A stretch of DNA of 64,000 bases from Marinobacter sp. (lineage in GTDB: Bacteria > Pseudomonadota > Gammaproteobacteria > Pseudomonadales > Oleiphilaceae), in the NCBI GenBank assembly GCA_018066865.1, contig JAGPVT010000056.1, forward strand, positions 1 through 64,000, written 5' to 3'. The notes below the pieces were generated by a model. The model worked only from the letters and a program-made list of their open reading frames with translations, was not told the DNA's origin and searched no databases. This document shows, in pieces, positions 51,984 through 63,101 of this stretch (the stretch's first letter is position 1; the number at the start of each line of letters is the position of its first letter). The position numbers were made by a program, and so were the translations under genes.

Positions 51984-53000
51984 TCAATACCCACTCCCCC
52001 CCGGGCCAGTGAGGCCTCCGGGCAGAACAGAAGCCTCCCCAACAGACGTATTGCGGGGCGCATGCTTCCGGATCGTCCAGAGCACCCCACTGATCATCAG
52101 GGCAATCGCAACCATCTCCAGCACTCTTGGCGCCCGGGCCTCGTACACAAATCCATAGAACAGTGCGAACAGAGGCTCAAACACAAACACCTGCCCCGTT
52201 AAGGTCAGCGGGAGACGCCGGGATGCGCCATTCCACAAAGCGTTCGCAACCAACGAGCCGGCAATGCCGATACCACCGCTGACCAGCCAGAACACTTGCC
52301 CGTCCCGGTGCACGACGATCTTCTCTAATACGTCGGCATGAGGTTCCGCGGCCGAAGAACCACCGCCCCAAATCACTCCAGCCAGCACCAAAGCCCAAAG
52401 CCCAGACGCCAGGCCCGTCAGGTAGGACCATTGTTGGCTGGAAACACCCGTAACAGACTTAAGTGCCCGAGCGTTCAGCACTGCAAACAGGCTCCAGCTT
52501 GCCAATGCAGCAAAGGCAAAGGTTAGCCCCAGAACAACATCAATCAGATTGTTTGGTGTGGCCGAGATACTGCCCAGCACATCCAGGTTGATACAAGCCA
52601 CGCCGGCGAAGATCAGTACCAGGGGCCACGCCAGTTGCCGGAGGGGGACAGCGCCGTGATCATGTCGCCCCCATACCGTCACCACCACCGGCACAAGACC
52701 AACGATCAGAGAGGCAGGTGCAATGCCTACCTTCTGGATCGACGCCGCCAAGAGTGCAAAAAAGGCAACATTTCCACAGGCACCAAGCAACAACAGCAAC
52801 CTAACATCGGATGCGGTGAGACGCTCCGGTAAGGTACGGACGAACGGAAGCAGACAGACCAGTGAAACCGCTCCATAAACCAAAAACCGGCCAGCGGCAA
52901 TTTCAAGAGCGCTGAACGCACTCAGCACCAGCGGGCTTAAAAAAACCAGACCCCAGCAGGCTCCGGCCGCAGCACCCAGCAGCACTCCCGTTCGAATCAT
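51984..53000 (-). CDS. DMT family (EamA) transporter
   Basis: About 10 TM EamA pattern; ATG at 53000 preferred. Confidence 0.9.
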   Translation of the reverse strand: MIRTGVLLGAAAGACWGLVFLSPLVLSAFSALEIAAGRFLVYGAVSLVCLLPFVRTLPERLTASDVRLLLLLGACGNVAFFALLAASIQKVGIAPASLIVGLVPVVVTVWGRHDHGAVPLRQLAWPLVLIFAGVACINLDVLGSISATPNNLIDVVLGLTFAFAALASWSLFAVLNARALKSVTGVSSQQWSYLTGLASGLWALVLAGVIWGGGSSAAEPHADVLEKIVVHRDGQVFWLVSGGIGIAGSLVANALWNGASRRLPLTLTGQVFVFEPLFALFYGFVYEARAPRVLEMVAIALMISGVLWTIRKHAPRNTSVGEASVLPGGLTGPGGSGY

Positions 53001-53081
53001 GTTTACTACCCCTCGGATTGGATAATCAAGAAGGAGTAACTCTACCGGCTCTGGCCCTGTGGTCAGTAGCGACAATACAGC

Positions 53082-54071
53082 ATGGGGGTATGCCATACTG
53101 GCATGGCTGGAGGGCTGTCTTTCCAGGCATCACTGGCGCAAAATAATCAGCAGACATTCACTCACCACCGCCCCAGGATCTACCTGTTGATCACCAAGCT
53201 TAAACGTCTTCCGCCAATCCATGCCCTGTCAGCGTTTGAGGCAGTCGCCCGGCACGGCAGCTTTTCCTCAGCGGCCGAGGAGCTTCACCTCAGCCAAAGC
53301 GCTGTCAGCAAACAAGTCAGGACACTTGAGAAGCACACCCGCTCGCCGGTTTTTCGCAGGCACGCCCGGGGCATTGAGCTAACATCCACCGGCACCGCCT
53401 TACTGCAGGAAATCCAGCCCGCGTTGGCACAGTTATCCAGCGGTATTGAACGAATTCGTCAGCGGCACGATGCCAATACGGTAAACGTGATTGCAACCCA
53501 CGCGGTATCCCATTACTGGCTGTTTCCGAAGGTCATTGCGTTTAATCGTGAGCACCCGGACATCACAGTGAGCATCCAGTCCGACAATGCCATTTCGCCA
53601 GCGGTCATTAACGAGTATGACTTCGGCATTATCTTTGGCCGCGGAGGTTGGCCAGGCTTGGATGTGCAGCCCTTATTCGCTGAACGCGTCTATCCAGTCT
53701 GCCGTTCGGACCTTGAGCTACCGGAACTCCAAACGTTGGCGGACTTGAAAGAACTGCCGCTGATCGAACTGGATTCCAGTGCCTGGGATTGCATCGACTG
53801 GGTGGATTGGTTCGCCCACTTCAACGAGGAGTACACGCCTCGACCCCACAGCCTGAAATTCAATCAGGTATCCCTCAGTTACCGCGCCGCACTGGAGGGC
53901 CTGGGCGTGAGCCTCGGTTGGGATTTCATGGTTGCCCAAGCAATCAGCGAAGGTCGGCTACGACGGGTGGGCGAGTTTGTTTACGACTCCGGTAAGTATG
54001 ATTTTTTGGTGCACGGGATCAAGGAGCCGCTGAAGCCGGCCGCACAAACTTTTAAGGAATGGCTGTCATAA
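53082..54071 (+). CDS. LysR family (GcvA-like) transcriptional regulator
   Basis: RLPPIHALSAFEAVARHGSFSSAAEELHLSQSAVSKQVRTLE; real start probably near 53186-53204. Confidence 0.9.
   Translation: MGVCHTGMAGGLSFQASLAQNNQQTFTHHRPRIYLLITKLKRLPPIHALSAFEAVARHGSFSSAAEELHLSQSAVSKQVRTLEKHTRSPVFRRHARGIELTSTGTALLQEIQPALAQLSSGIERIRQRHDANTVNVIATHAVSHYWLFPKVIAFNREHPDITVSIQSDNAISPAVINEYDFGIIFGRGGWPGLDVQPLFAERVYPVCRSDLELPELQTLADLKELPLIELDSSAWDCIDWVDWFAHFNEEYTPRPHSLKFNQVSLSYRAALEGLGVSLGWDFMVAQAISEGRLRRVGEFVYDSGKYDFLVHGIKEPLKPAAQTFKEWLS
53090..53104. promoter_or_regulatory. candidate LysR (T-N11-A) binding site
   Basis: ATGCCA-TAC-TGGCAT inverted repeat in the EamA/LysR divergent gap. Confidence 0.55.
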
Positions 54072-54088
54072 TTGCTGGTTGGGGTTTT

Positions 54089-55222
54089 TTATTTCAGCCC
54101 TGAAATAAGCCTGGCCAGTTGTTCGGTCGTGTTCTCGAGGTAGAGCGCGGCGTTAGCGATAGCGTCGTCTTTACTGATTGGCCCCGGGGCGATCGAGAAA
54201 ACCGCCGTAATGCCTGCTTCATGAATGGCTGTCATATCGCCCTCCCCCAACTTGCCAGCAAGGCCAATAACAGGCACATGGTAGTGTTGTGCCAGTTTGG
54301 CGACACCTGTTGGTGTTTTTCCCGACGCGCTTTGGCCGTCAATAGCCCCTTCGGCCGTAATCACCAGATCGGCTGCCTGCATGTGTGCTTCCATATCCAC
54401 GGCTGACATCACCAACTCAATGCCGGGCTTCAGGAGCCCACCGAGGATACCAGCGACGGCTCCGCCAATACCGCCGGCAGCGCCACTTCCTGCAAAGCTT
54501 CTTATGTTGTAACCGCTTTTCTCCACGCACTGGGCGAAATGGCAAAGATTGTTGTCGAGCACCCTGACATCGTCTGGCGAGGCACCTTTTTGCGGCCCGA
54601 ATACCGCCGCAGCACCCAGATCACCGAGCAGGGGATTAGTAACATCACAAGCCACCACGATGCGTATACCCGCCAGACGGGCCTTAGCTTCGGCAAGATC
54701 AAAGTGGCTGATATGCTGTAGCCCCTCACCACCGGGTGGTATGGGGTGGCCGTTGTCGTCCAGCAGTTGCGCGCCCATCGCCTGCAGCAAACCCGCACCA
54801 CCATCGGTGGTGGCACTGCCACCAAGGCAAACGATGAGCGTCTCTGGCTGGTGTTCCAGGGCGGCCATGATGAGCTCACCGGTGCCATAACTGGATGCTG
54901 TCATCGCATTGCGGTCTGCTTCGGCCACACAGTGCAGGCCGCTGGCCTCAGCGACTTCAACAATGGCGGTTTTCCCATCCTCTATCAGTCCGTAACTGGC
55001 GTTGACAGGAGCGCCGGAAGGCCCGGTTACGCGTGTTCGGTGCAGTGTGCCGCGCATTGCCCCCACAAGAGTGGCTGTCGTGCCTTCGCCGCCATCTGCC
55101 AGAGGTATTTTAACCACCTGATCAGCCGGAGCACCGCGCAACCAACCGGCGGCAATGGCATCAGCGACGGCTTCTGCCGTTAGGCACTCTTTGAATGAGT
55201 CAGGGGCAATGAGTACACGCAT
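54089..55222 (-). CDS. garK: glycerate kinase
   Basis: MRVLIAPDSFKECLTAEAVADAIAAGW, PLADGGEGTTATLV, CLGGSATTDGGAG. Confidence 0.95.
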   Translation of the reverse strand: MRVLIAPDSFKECLTAEAVADAIAAGWLRGAPADQVVKIPLADGGEGTTATLVGAMRGTLHRTRVTGPSGAPVNASYGLIEDGKTAIVEVAEASGLHCVAEADRNAMTASSYGTGELIMAALEHQPETLIVCLGGSATTDGGAGLLQAMGAQLLDDNGHPIPPGGEGLQHISHFDLAEAKARLAGIRIVVACDVTNPLLGDLGAAAVFGPQKGASPDDVRVLDNNLCHFAQCVEKSGYNIRSFAGSGAAGGIGGAVAGILGGLLKPGIELVMSAVDMEAHMQAADLVITAEGAIDGQSASGKTPTGVAKLAQHYHVPVIGLAGKLGEGDMTAIHEAGITAVFSIAPGPISKDDAIANAALYLENTTEQLARLISGLK

Positions 55223-55267
55223 GCTGCGTCCTTACCAGTAAGTTGTTTAAAGTATCGCTAAGGGCGC

Positions 55268-56331
55268 TTACAGCACCATCATTGATACCAGCCACACCGC
55301 ACTAATTGTCACTAACCCCATAAACAGCGTTGCTGCTGTGTGTGAGCGATACGCCGTTGCGACGTCCATTTTACTGAACTGGGATACTACCCAAAAATAG
55401 CTGTCGTTCGCGTGGGAAACGGTCATGGCACCGGCGCCGAGACAACCAGACCTTTTTCGGTGTGACGGGCAAACTCTTTGAGCTTTTCGTTGCCTTGAAT
55501 CAACAGCAACGCAAACCCAAGGCCAATCAACAAGGCATTCAGTGGCTTACCGAGAAAGTTCAGTACTTCATACAAAGCACCATCACCCAAGGGGGCGGTG
55601 GGGTAACTGGCTACTGAGCCCAGACAAATCAGCGCGATAGGGACAAAAATAGGGGCAAAAGCTTTCCAAGGGCCAGGCAGTTCGCCGTAATGCTCTTTGC
55701 CTTCCTGAAATGCTTCCTCTGCCAGTTCAAGTTCTGTACTGAGCAGGTTACGTGAAAAATACGCCCAAACCAAACCCGCTATCGCCGCGATTATGGCAAA
55801 ACCAAGGCCGACGCCAATAACCAGGCCCAGATTGCCCGCTGCCGCAATCGGACCGGGTGTGGGTGGTACCAGGGTATGGGTTGCAAACAGACCCGTCGAA
55901 AGCGCCACCGTCATGGCTACGGGGGATACGCTCAAGGTTCTCGCCATAGAGCGCTTCAGACTGTTTAGAATGACGAAACCGGAATCACAAAACACCGGAA
56001 TGGACACAATAAAACCAACGATGGACATCGTCATCGTGGGAAACTTCTTGCCCAAAAACTTAATGATGGTTTCAGCCATCACAATAGCGGCACCGGTGCG
56101 CTCAAGAATGACGCCTATGATGGTACCCAAAACAATAACAAGGCCGATGTAGCCGAGAATTTTGCCAAAACCACCACGTATCGTTGATTCAATGGAGTCG
56201 AAGGGTAGGCCAAATGCAAAAGCGGCGATGAACGATGCCAGCAAAAGCGTAATAAAAGGGTTGAGGCGCAATTTACTCGTTGCGAACACAATGAACGCAA
56301 TAAGAGCGATTAAAATTAAAACCATGTACAT
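55268..56331 (-). pseudogene. GntP family permease, internal deletion and frameshift
   Basis: 302 aa N-terminal part, then in another frame GAGAMTVSHANDSYFWVVSQFSKMDVATAYRSHTAATLFMGLVTISAVWLVSMMVL*, the authentic GntP C-terminus. Confidence 0.9.
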
Positions 56332-56481
56332 AGGAAATCTCCGGCATCGCCTTAATTATTATTTTTCCGATGAGGGAACTTGGTTCAAGCCCTGAGCTTA
56401 GAAGCTGAGCGAAGATTCGTCTTTAGACAGACGGCCTGATATTCAAGCAATCAGTTGCCGATTTCTGTGCATCTGTACAAA

Positions 56482-57043
56482 TCAACGGTTGCTTGGGTGG
56501 CTATCAGAGTTCAGCGCCAGATACAGATGGATAAGTTCCGGGAGCCGGAATGGAGACAGCCCGGTCAGTTGTTCAATGCTTTTCAGACGATATCGAATGG
56601 TGTTCCGGTGTAAGTGCAGAGCCGTCGCACATTTTTGCACATCACCATTGGCGTCAAGAAACGCATGCAGAGTGCGCACATACAAAAGGTGACGGGGGTG
56701 CGCCTGCAGCGCTTGCAAGGGGCGCAACAGTTCCCGCTGCTGCCAGCCAGGATGCAGGCTCTCCGGAAATACCAACAACGGCTACAATCTGATGGCCAGC
56801 AGTGATAGGGACGTTAACGCCATGGCGAACTCCGGGAAATTGTTCCGCATTGTCGGCATCAACCGCCAAGGGCTCTCCCCGCAGCGCCACATGACGTGCG
56901 CCCTGGTGAACTTCACCAACGCGAAGTGGGTCTCCCGACGCGATGATGATTCCGTCTGGGGTCATCACATTTACCGAGTGGCCAATAACCTGCATCGCCC
57001 GGTCTACAATACGCTGAGCGGTGGCGTGGTCGAGGGTGATCAT
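56482..57043 (-). pseudogene. CdaR-type sugar diacid regulator, internal deletion and frameshift
   Basis: N-terminal VNVMTPDGIIIASGDPLRVGEVHQGA...VVGISGEP in one frame; C-terminal PESLHPGWQQRELLRPL...CATALHLHRNTIRYRLKSIEQLTGLSPF in another. Confidence 0.9.
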
Positions 57044-57095
57044 GAGCGTGTCATTTGCGAAAAAAGTCCATTATTACCAATGAAATTTAACGTTT

Positions 57096-57263
57096 CTGCA
57101 ACAGCTGGGCGATGCGTCGCTTGCGCCGGAGGCTTTCCAGCATTACCTGAAGCAGGATTACCTGTTTCTGATCCAGTTTGCCCGTGCGTATGCCCTGGCT
57201 GATGTTTCCCCCGCCAGGTTCAAACAACTCACCCGGATATTCAGCTGCGCCACAACACTTGAA
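57096..57263 (+). pseudogene. tenA/thiaminase II fragment
   Basis: LQQLGDASLAPEAFQHYLKQDYLFLIQFARAYALADV is the conserved TenA N-terminal motif; no start codon, short tail then stop. Confidence 0.85.
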
Positions 57264-57464
57264 ATTGATTTCCGATAAGTTCGTCTGACGACGAGCCATC
57301 GGTGTCTTCAACTATCCGGCGTGAGAGTCTGGATAGCTCCTCGTATTGGCTTCAGAAGGCGCTATATACCGTTGGTTGTTTCCTGCTACAAGCAGAGCGC
57401 ATATCTGGTATCGTTATGTCCGGTTATGCCAAAGTTCTGCCATTATTATCTGAGCTCAGGCCAC

Positions 57465-58862
<1,398 letters not shown>

Positions 58863-58875
58863 CAGGAATTATCGC

Positions 58876-59481
58876 GTGGGTAAGCTGGCACTGAATAAAA
58901 GCACCCTTAACAAGGAAGGGCGCAAGGTCAAAGCCTACAAGAAATTTGTTCCGGCACTTGATCTCAAGCGTAAGCAACTTCTGGCCGAACGTGCGGCCTC
59001 AAAACGAGCGCTTTCCGATCTTGATCAGACCCTTGATGACGTGCGTCTGCGCGTTAAAGAGCAGTTGCCTATGCTGTCTAACTTTAAAGGCAGCGTTGAT
59101 CAGCTGGTTGAGATTGAGGATTTCAGTCTCACTCAGGTCAACCTCGTGGGTATTCGCCTGCCTGTGCTGGAAAGTCTGTCGCTAAAAATTCACCCCTACT
59201 CAGCGCTGGCCACCGAGCATTGGCTAGACCCCTTAGTGATCTTGCTCAAACAAAGCGTCGAATTACAGCTCAAACAGCACGTGTTGAACAAACGCTTAGA
59301 GCTGCTTGAAGTAGGCCTACGAAAGACAACCCAGCGTTTAAATCTGTTTGAGAAGGTTTTAATCCCGCAGGCTGAGGAAAACATTCGCAAAATCCGTATC
59401 GCTCTCTCCGACAGTGAGCGTGCTGGCGTAATCATCTCTAAAATTGCCAAGAACAAGCGGCTGAAGGCAGGCGTGGCATGA
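58876..59481 (+). CDS. ntpD: V/A-type ATP synthase subunit D
   Basis: LALNKSTLNKEGRKVKAYKKFVPALDLKRKQLL; GTG start. Confidence 0.92.
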   Translation: MGKLALNKSTLNKEGRKVKAYKKFVPALDLKRKQLLAERAASKRALSDLDQTLDDVRLRVKEQLPMLSNFKGSVDQLVEIEDFSLTQVNLVGIRLPVLESLSLKIHPYSALATEHWLDPLVILLKQSVELQLKQHVLNKRLELLEVGLRKTTQRLNLFEKVLIPQAEENIRKIRIALSDSERAGVIISKIAKNKRLKAGVA

Positions 59482-61259
59482 GTATCCTCCAGCTTAAAAA
59501 AGCCTCCATTGTCGGGCTAAGTCAGGATAAAACCGACATCCTGGACGCCCTTCAGGGCTTAGGTCTATTACACATTATTCCTCTTCAGGATGTGAGCAGC
59601 CGTCGTGTAAACGACACGGAAGATACCAACCCGGAGTTGCTGAAGCGCTCCCTGCAGTACTTATTAAGCAGTCCGCAAAAACGCCGGCAGGTGACCCGTG
59701 AACAGCAATTTGATCTTGATAAGGTGCTGCATGAAGTGGATCACAACCGCCAACACCGTATTCGCTTAAGTGAAAAACGCGACTTTCTGGATAAACGGAT
59801 CAAGGATTTGGAGCCTTGGGGCGAGTTTACCCTGCCCGATCTGGCTGATTTGAACCATGAAAGGCTGTGGTTCTATCTGGTGCCCAACTACAAAATACAG
59901 GATGTGGAGCAATCGCATCTGCCGTGGACGGTGGTGCACCGCGATAACCGGCACGCCTATGTTGTCGCCATTGCGGAACAAGAGCCGCAGGCGAGTATCA
60001 TGCCGGTGCCGCGTACCCACACCGGCCATATCCCATTAAACCAACTGAAAGAGCAACTTGAAGATGCGGAAATTCAGTTGGAAGCGGTTGAAGCAGAGCG
60101 AGAAGCCCTGACCCGCTGGATTTTCCTGCTGCAGCAAAGCGTTGCCAGCACAGAAGATAAAGCGCTACTGGATGATATTTCTGATCAAACCCAAAACTAT
60201 AACGAGCTCTTTGCACTTCAAGGCTGGGTTTCTGTAAGGGATAGCGCCCAGCTGGAGGCGTTTGCCGAAAACAAAGGCTTGGTACTGCTGTTAGATGACC
60301 CTATAGACTCTGAAAATCCCCCAACCTTGCTGAAAAACTCCATAGCGGTAGGTGGTGGTCAGGAAGTGGTGAGTTTCTTTCAAACACCCAACTATCGTAG
60401 CTGGGACCCATCCCGCGTTGTGTTTTTCTCCTTCGTTAGCTTCTTTGCCATCATCATGTCTGATGTGGGCTACTCACTCCTGTTTGGTGCAATTTTAGCC
60501 TGGTACTGGAAATCGATGGCGCGCTCAGAAAGTGGTCGTCGCCTGCGAGCCATGGGCGTAGCTCTAACCGGTGCCGGTGTGTTCTGGGGCGCTTTGGTCG
60601 GTAGTTACTTTGGTGCCTCTGCACCCATCTCCGCCTTGGGGCAGTTAAAGGTGTTCGATCTGAACGATTTTGACAGCATGATGGCCCTGTCGGTCAGTAT
60701 CGGTGCGCTGCATTTGATTCTTGCCAACCTTGTAATGGCCTGGGTGCGAAGAAGTTCAAATCAAGCACTCTCCTCCGTGGGTTGGGCAGTCTCAGTTGGG
60801 TCTGCCCTAATGGGCTGGCTTACCGACTTTACCATGACTCACTGGGTTGTTTTTGGTCTGGGCCTGACGCTGGTGTTGCTGTTTTCAACACCAGCCAAAG
60901 GCTTTGGGGTGGCTCGGCTTATTTCAGGCTTACTGGCATTGGCCAATGTCACCAAGATTTTTGGCGATGTTTTAAGCTATTTGCGTTTGTTCGCTTTAGG
61001 GCTTGCCAGCGCCTCATTGGCCATCACCTTTAACCAACTGGCGGCGGATGTTGGCGATGCGCTACCGGGTATCGGTTTTCTGCTGCATATTCTGATTTTA
61101 CTGGCAGGACACCTGCTGAATTTTGTTTTAACCGTCGTCAGCGGTGTTATTCACGGCTTACGTTTAAATCTGATCGAGTTCTATAACTGGAGTTTGGCTG
61201 ACGAAGGCTACCCCTTTCAGCCGTTTTCAAAACAGGAGGTAACACCTTGGATAACCTGA
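59478..61259 (+). CDS. ntpI: V/A-type ATP synthase subunit I (a-like)
   Basis: Soluble N-terminal half, C-terminal membrane half with DVLSYLRLFALGLASASLAITFNQLA. Confidence 0.93.
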   Translation: MSILQLKKASIVGLSQDKTDILDALQGLGLLHIIPLQDVSSRRVNDTEDTNPELLKRSLQYLLSSPQKRRQVTREQQFDLDKVLHEVDHNRQHRIRLSEKRDFLDKRIKDLEPWGEFTLPDLADLNHERLWFYLVPNYKIQDVEQSHLPWTVVHRDNRHAYVVAIAEQEPQASIMPVPRTHTGHIPLNQLKEQLEDAEIQLEAVEAEREALTRWIFLLQQSVASTEDKALLDDISDQTQNYNELFALQGWVSVRDSAQLEAFAENKGLVLLLDDPIDSENPPTLLKNSIAVGGGQEVVSFFQTPNYRSWDPSRVVFFSFVSFFAIIMSDVGYSLLFGAILAWYWKSMARSESGRRLRAMGVALTGAGVFWGALVGSYFGASAPISALGQLKVFDLNDFDSMMALSVSIGALHLILANLVMAWVRRSSNQALSSVGWAVSVGSALMGWLTDFTMTHWVVFGLGLTLVLLFSTPAKGFGVARLISGLLALANVTKIFGDVLSYLRLFALGLASASLAITFNQLAADVGDALPGIGFLLHILILLAGHLLNFVLTVVSGVIHGLRLNLIEFYNWSLADEGYPFQPFSKQEVTPWIT

Positions 61260-61693
61260 TCCTGGCCCTGGGATGGGCAGGCTTGTATGGCCCTATGGCA
61301 CTGGGTGCAATAGGCAGCATGATCGGCTGCTCTATAGCCGGTCAGGCCGCTGCAGGAGCGCTACTGGAAACTGAAACGGGCCACGGTCGCTATATTGGTA
61401 TTTCAGCGATGCCTTCCTCACAGTCTATTTACGGCATCGTGGTGATGTTTGCCCTGAACCGGGAGCTGACGTTGGGCAACGCGCCCGGCTTGGCCGCCAT
61501 TGGTCTGCTGTGTGGCTTGGCGCTTATGTTCAGCGCTATTTACCAAGGCCGTAGCTGTGCTTCCGCGATTAACGTGTCAAAAATTCGCCCTGAGATCTTT
61601 GGTATGTCGCTAGCCCCCGCTGCGATTGTTGAGGGTTTTGCCGTATTTGCCTTTATCTTTGCTCTAGTCCTCAGCGCTGGTATACCTGCCTGA
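61247..61693 (+). CDS. ntpK: V/A-type ATP synthase subunit K (c ring)
   Basis: Four-TM double hairpin; SAMPSSQSIYGIVVMFA and SAIYQGRSCASAI...AAIVEGFAVFAFIFAL. Confidence 0.93.
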   Translation: MDNLILALGWAGLYGPMALGAIGSMIGCSIAGQAAAGALLETETGHGRYIGISAMPSSQSIYGIVVMFALNRELTLGNAPGLAAIGLLCGLALMFSAIYQGRSCASAINVSKIRPEIFGMSLAPAAIVEGFAVFAFIFALVLSAGIPA

Positions 61694-61722
61694 TCACTGT
61701 GTGACATAGGAAGAAGCACGTT

Positions 61723-62406
61723 ATGACAGATATTGAGAAAAACCAGGCCTCCTCAGGTATCGAAGCACTTATCGAAAAACTGCGCCAAGAGGGCGTTAAT
61801 AAGGGGCGTACAGAGGCTGATCAAATTCTGCATGACGCGAAAAAAGAGGCTGACCTTCTGTTACGTCAGGCCCGTGAAGCAGCGGATGCCATGGTTAGTA
61901 AAGCAAGGCGTGACGTAGCCAGGAAGCAGCAAGCCGGTGAAGATGCGTTAAAAATGTCGGCTCGTGACCTTCTACTCGACGTTAAAGAGAACCTTGCCCA
62001 CAGCTTTACCGATCAGGTGGAACGCCTGATCGAGCAGCAGATGGATAATCAGGAGTTCATGCAACAAATGATCCTGGAGCTTGTCGGTCGCACCCGTAAA
62101 AGCGCCGGTCTTGAGCAAGCGGAAAAAATTGACGTGCTGCTACCCGAAAGCTTTATCGGGCTCGATGAGCTGCGCAAAAATGCCGACGAGTACAAAACAG
62201 GCCGTTTAAGCCAGTTTGTACAGTCTTTGTCCGTTGAGTTGCTGCGGGAAGGCGTTAGCTTTAACACCCATAGCGGATCTGGCATTCGTGTTCATCTTGT
62301 AGGCAAAGAGGTGGAAGTGGATCTCACCGATACCGCGGTGGCCAAACTCTTGCTGCGTCACCTTCAACCCCGTTTCCGCGCACTATTGGAAGGGGTCATC
62401 CGCTAG
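61723..62406 (+). CDS. ntpE: V/A-type ATP synthase subunit E
   Basis: Long charged N-terminal helix and subunit E C-terminal pattern; operon position. Confidence 0.88.
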   Translation: MTDIEKNQASSGIEALIEKLRQEGVNKGRTEADQILHDAKKEADLLLRQAREAADAMVSKARRDVARKQQAGEDALKMSARDLLLDVKENLAHSFTDQVERLIEQQMDNQEFMQQMILELVGRTRKSAGLEQAEKIDVLLPESFIGLDELRKNADEYKTGRLSQFVQSLSVELLREGVSFNTHSGSGIRVHLVGKEVEVDLTDTAVAKLLLRHLQPRFRALLEGVIR

Positions 62407-63101
62407 TGAGCTACTACACCCTGATGACCGCGCTGCCGGATTTGCCTCCTCTTGCCAAGTGTAAACAGTTACCCATCTCCAGAATCGCCCTGGAGCGTCG
62501 GTTAACCATGCTTGAGGAGGAAGATCTGAAGCAACTGCAACTGGCAGAAAGCCTTTATCATTTTTCTGAGAGCCCGCAGCCAGCCGTGTCTGATCAGAAG
62601 TTGGTCTATCAGTGGCAGTCTCAGCTTGAGCAGATCCACTCCACGGTTATCCGGGAATGCGTTCAGCTCCGGCTTGAGTGGCAAAGCGTGATTGCGGCGA
62701 TGCGCCAACGCCAGCAGGGCGATAAAGGCCCAGAGCAGTATTTTGGTTTGGGCCGTTGGACAACCCGCATTCGCCAGCACTGGCAAGAGCCCGCTTTTGG
62801 CCTTGAAGATGCCATGCCCTTACTGAGCGAACTACAGCCACAGATGCAAAAGGGCGCCGCCGGTGAAGTTGAAGAGCAGATTAATACCTGGCTGTGGCAA
62901 AACCTGTTTCAGGTGGAACGCAGCCATGCCTTTCAACTAGAAACCGTTATCTGCTTTGTTTTACGCTGGGGTATCGCGGAAAAACAGATCGAAAATGATG
63001 CCGACCAGGCACTGGACGCCTTTGAATCTATGGTTGAGACGCTGATTTCAGCGCCTGCTATCACGGAACACATAGAATCAGCCTTTGAGGAACTTTCCTG
63101 A
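62406..63101 (+). CDS. DUF2764 family protein (subunit C-like in V-ATPase operons)
   Basis: YYTLMTALPDLPPLAKCKQLPISRIALERRL; between E and A genes. Confidence 0.85.
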   Translation: MSYYTLMTALPDLPPLAKCKQLPISRIALERRLTMLEEEDLKQLQLAESLYHFSESPQPAVSDQKLVYQWQSQLEQIHSTVIRECVQLRLEWQSVIAAMRQRQQGDKGPEQYFGLGRWTTRIRQHWQEPAFGLEDAMPLLSELQPQMQKGAAGEVEEQINTWLWQNLFQVERSHAFQLETVICFVLRWGIAEKQIENDADQALDAFESMVETLISAPAITEHIESAFEELS

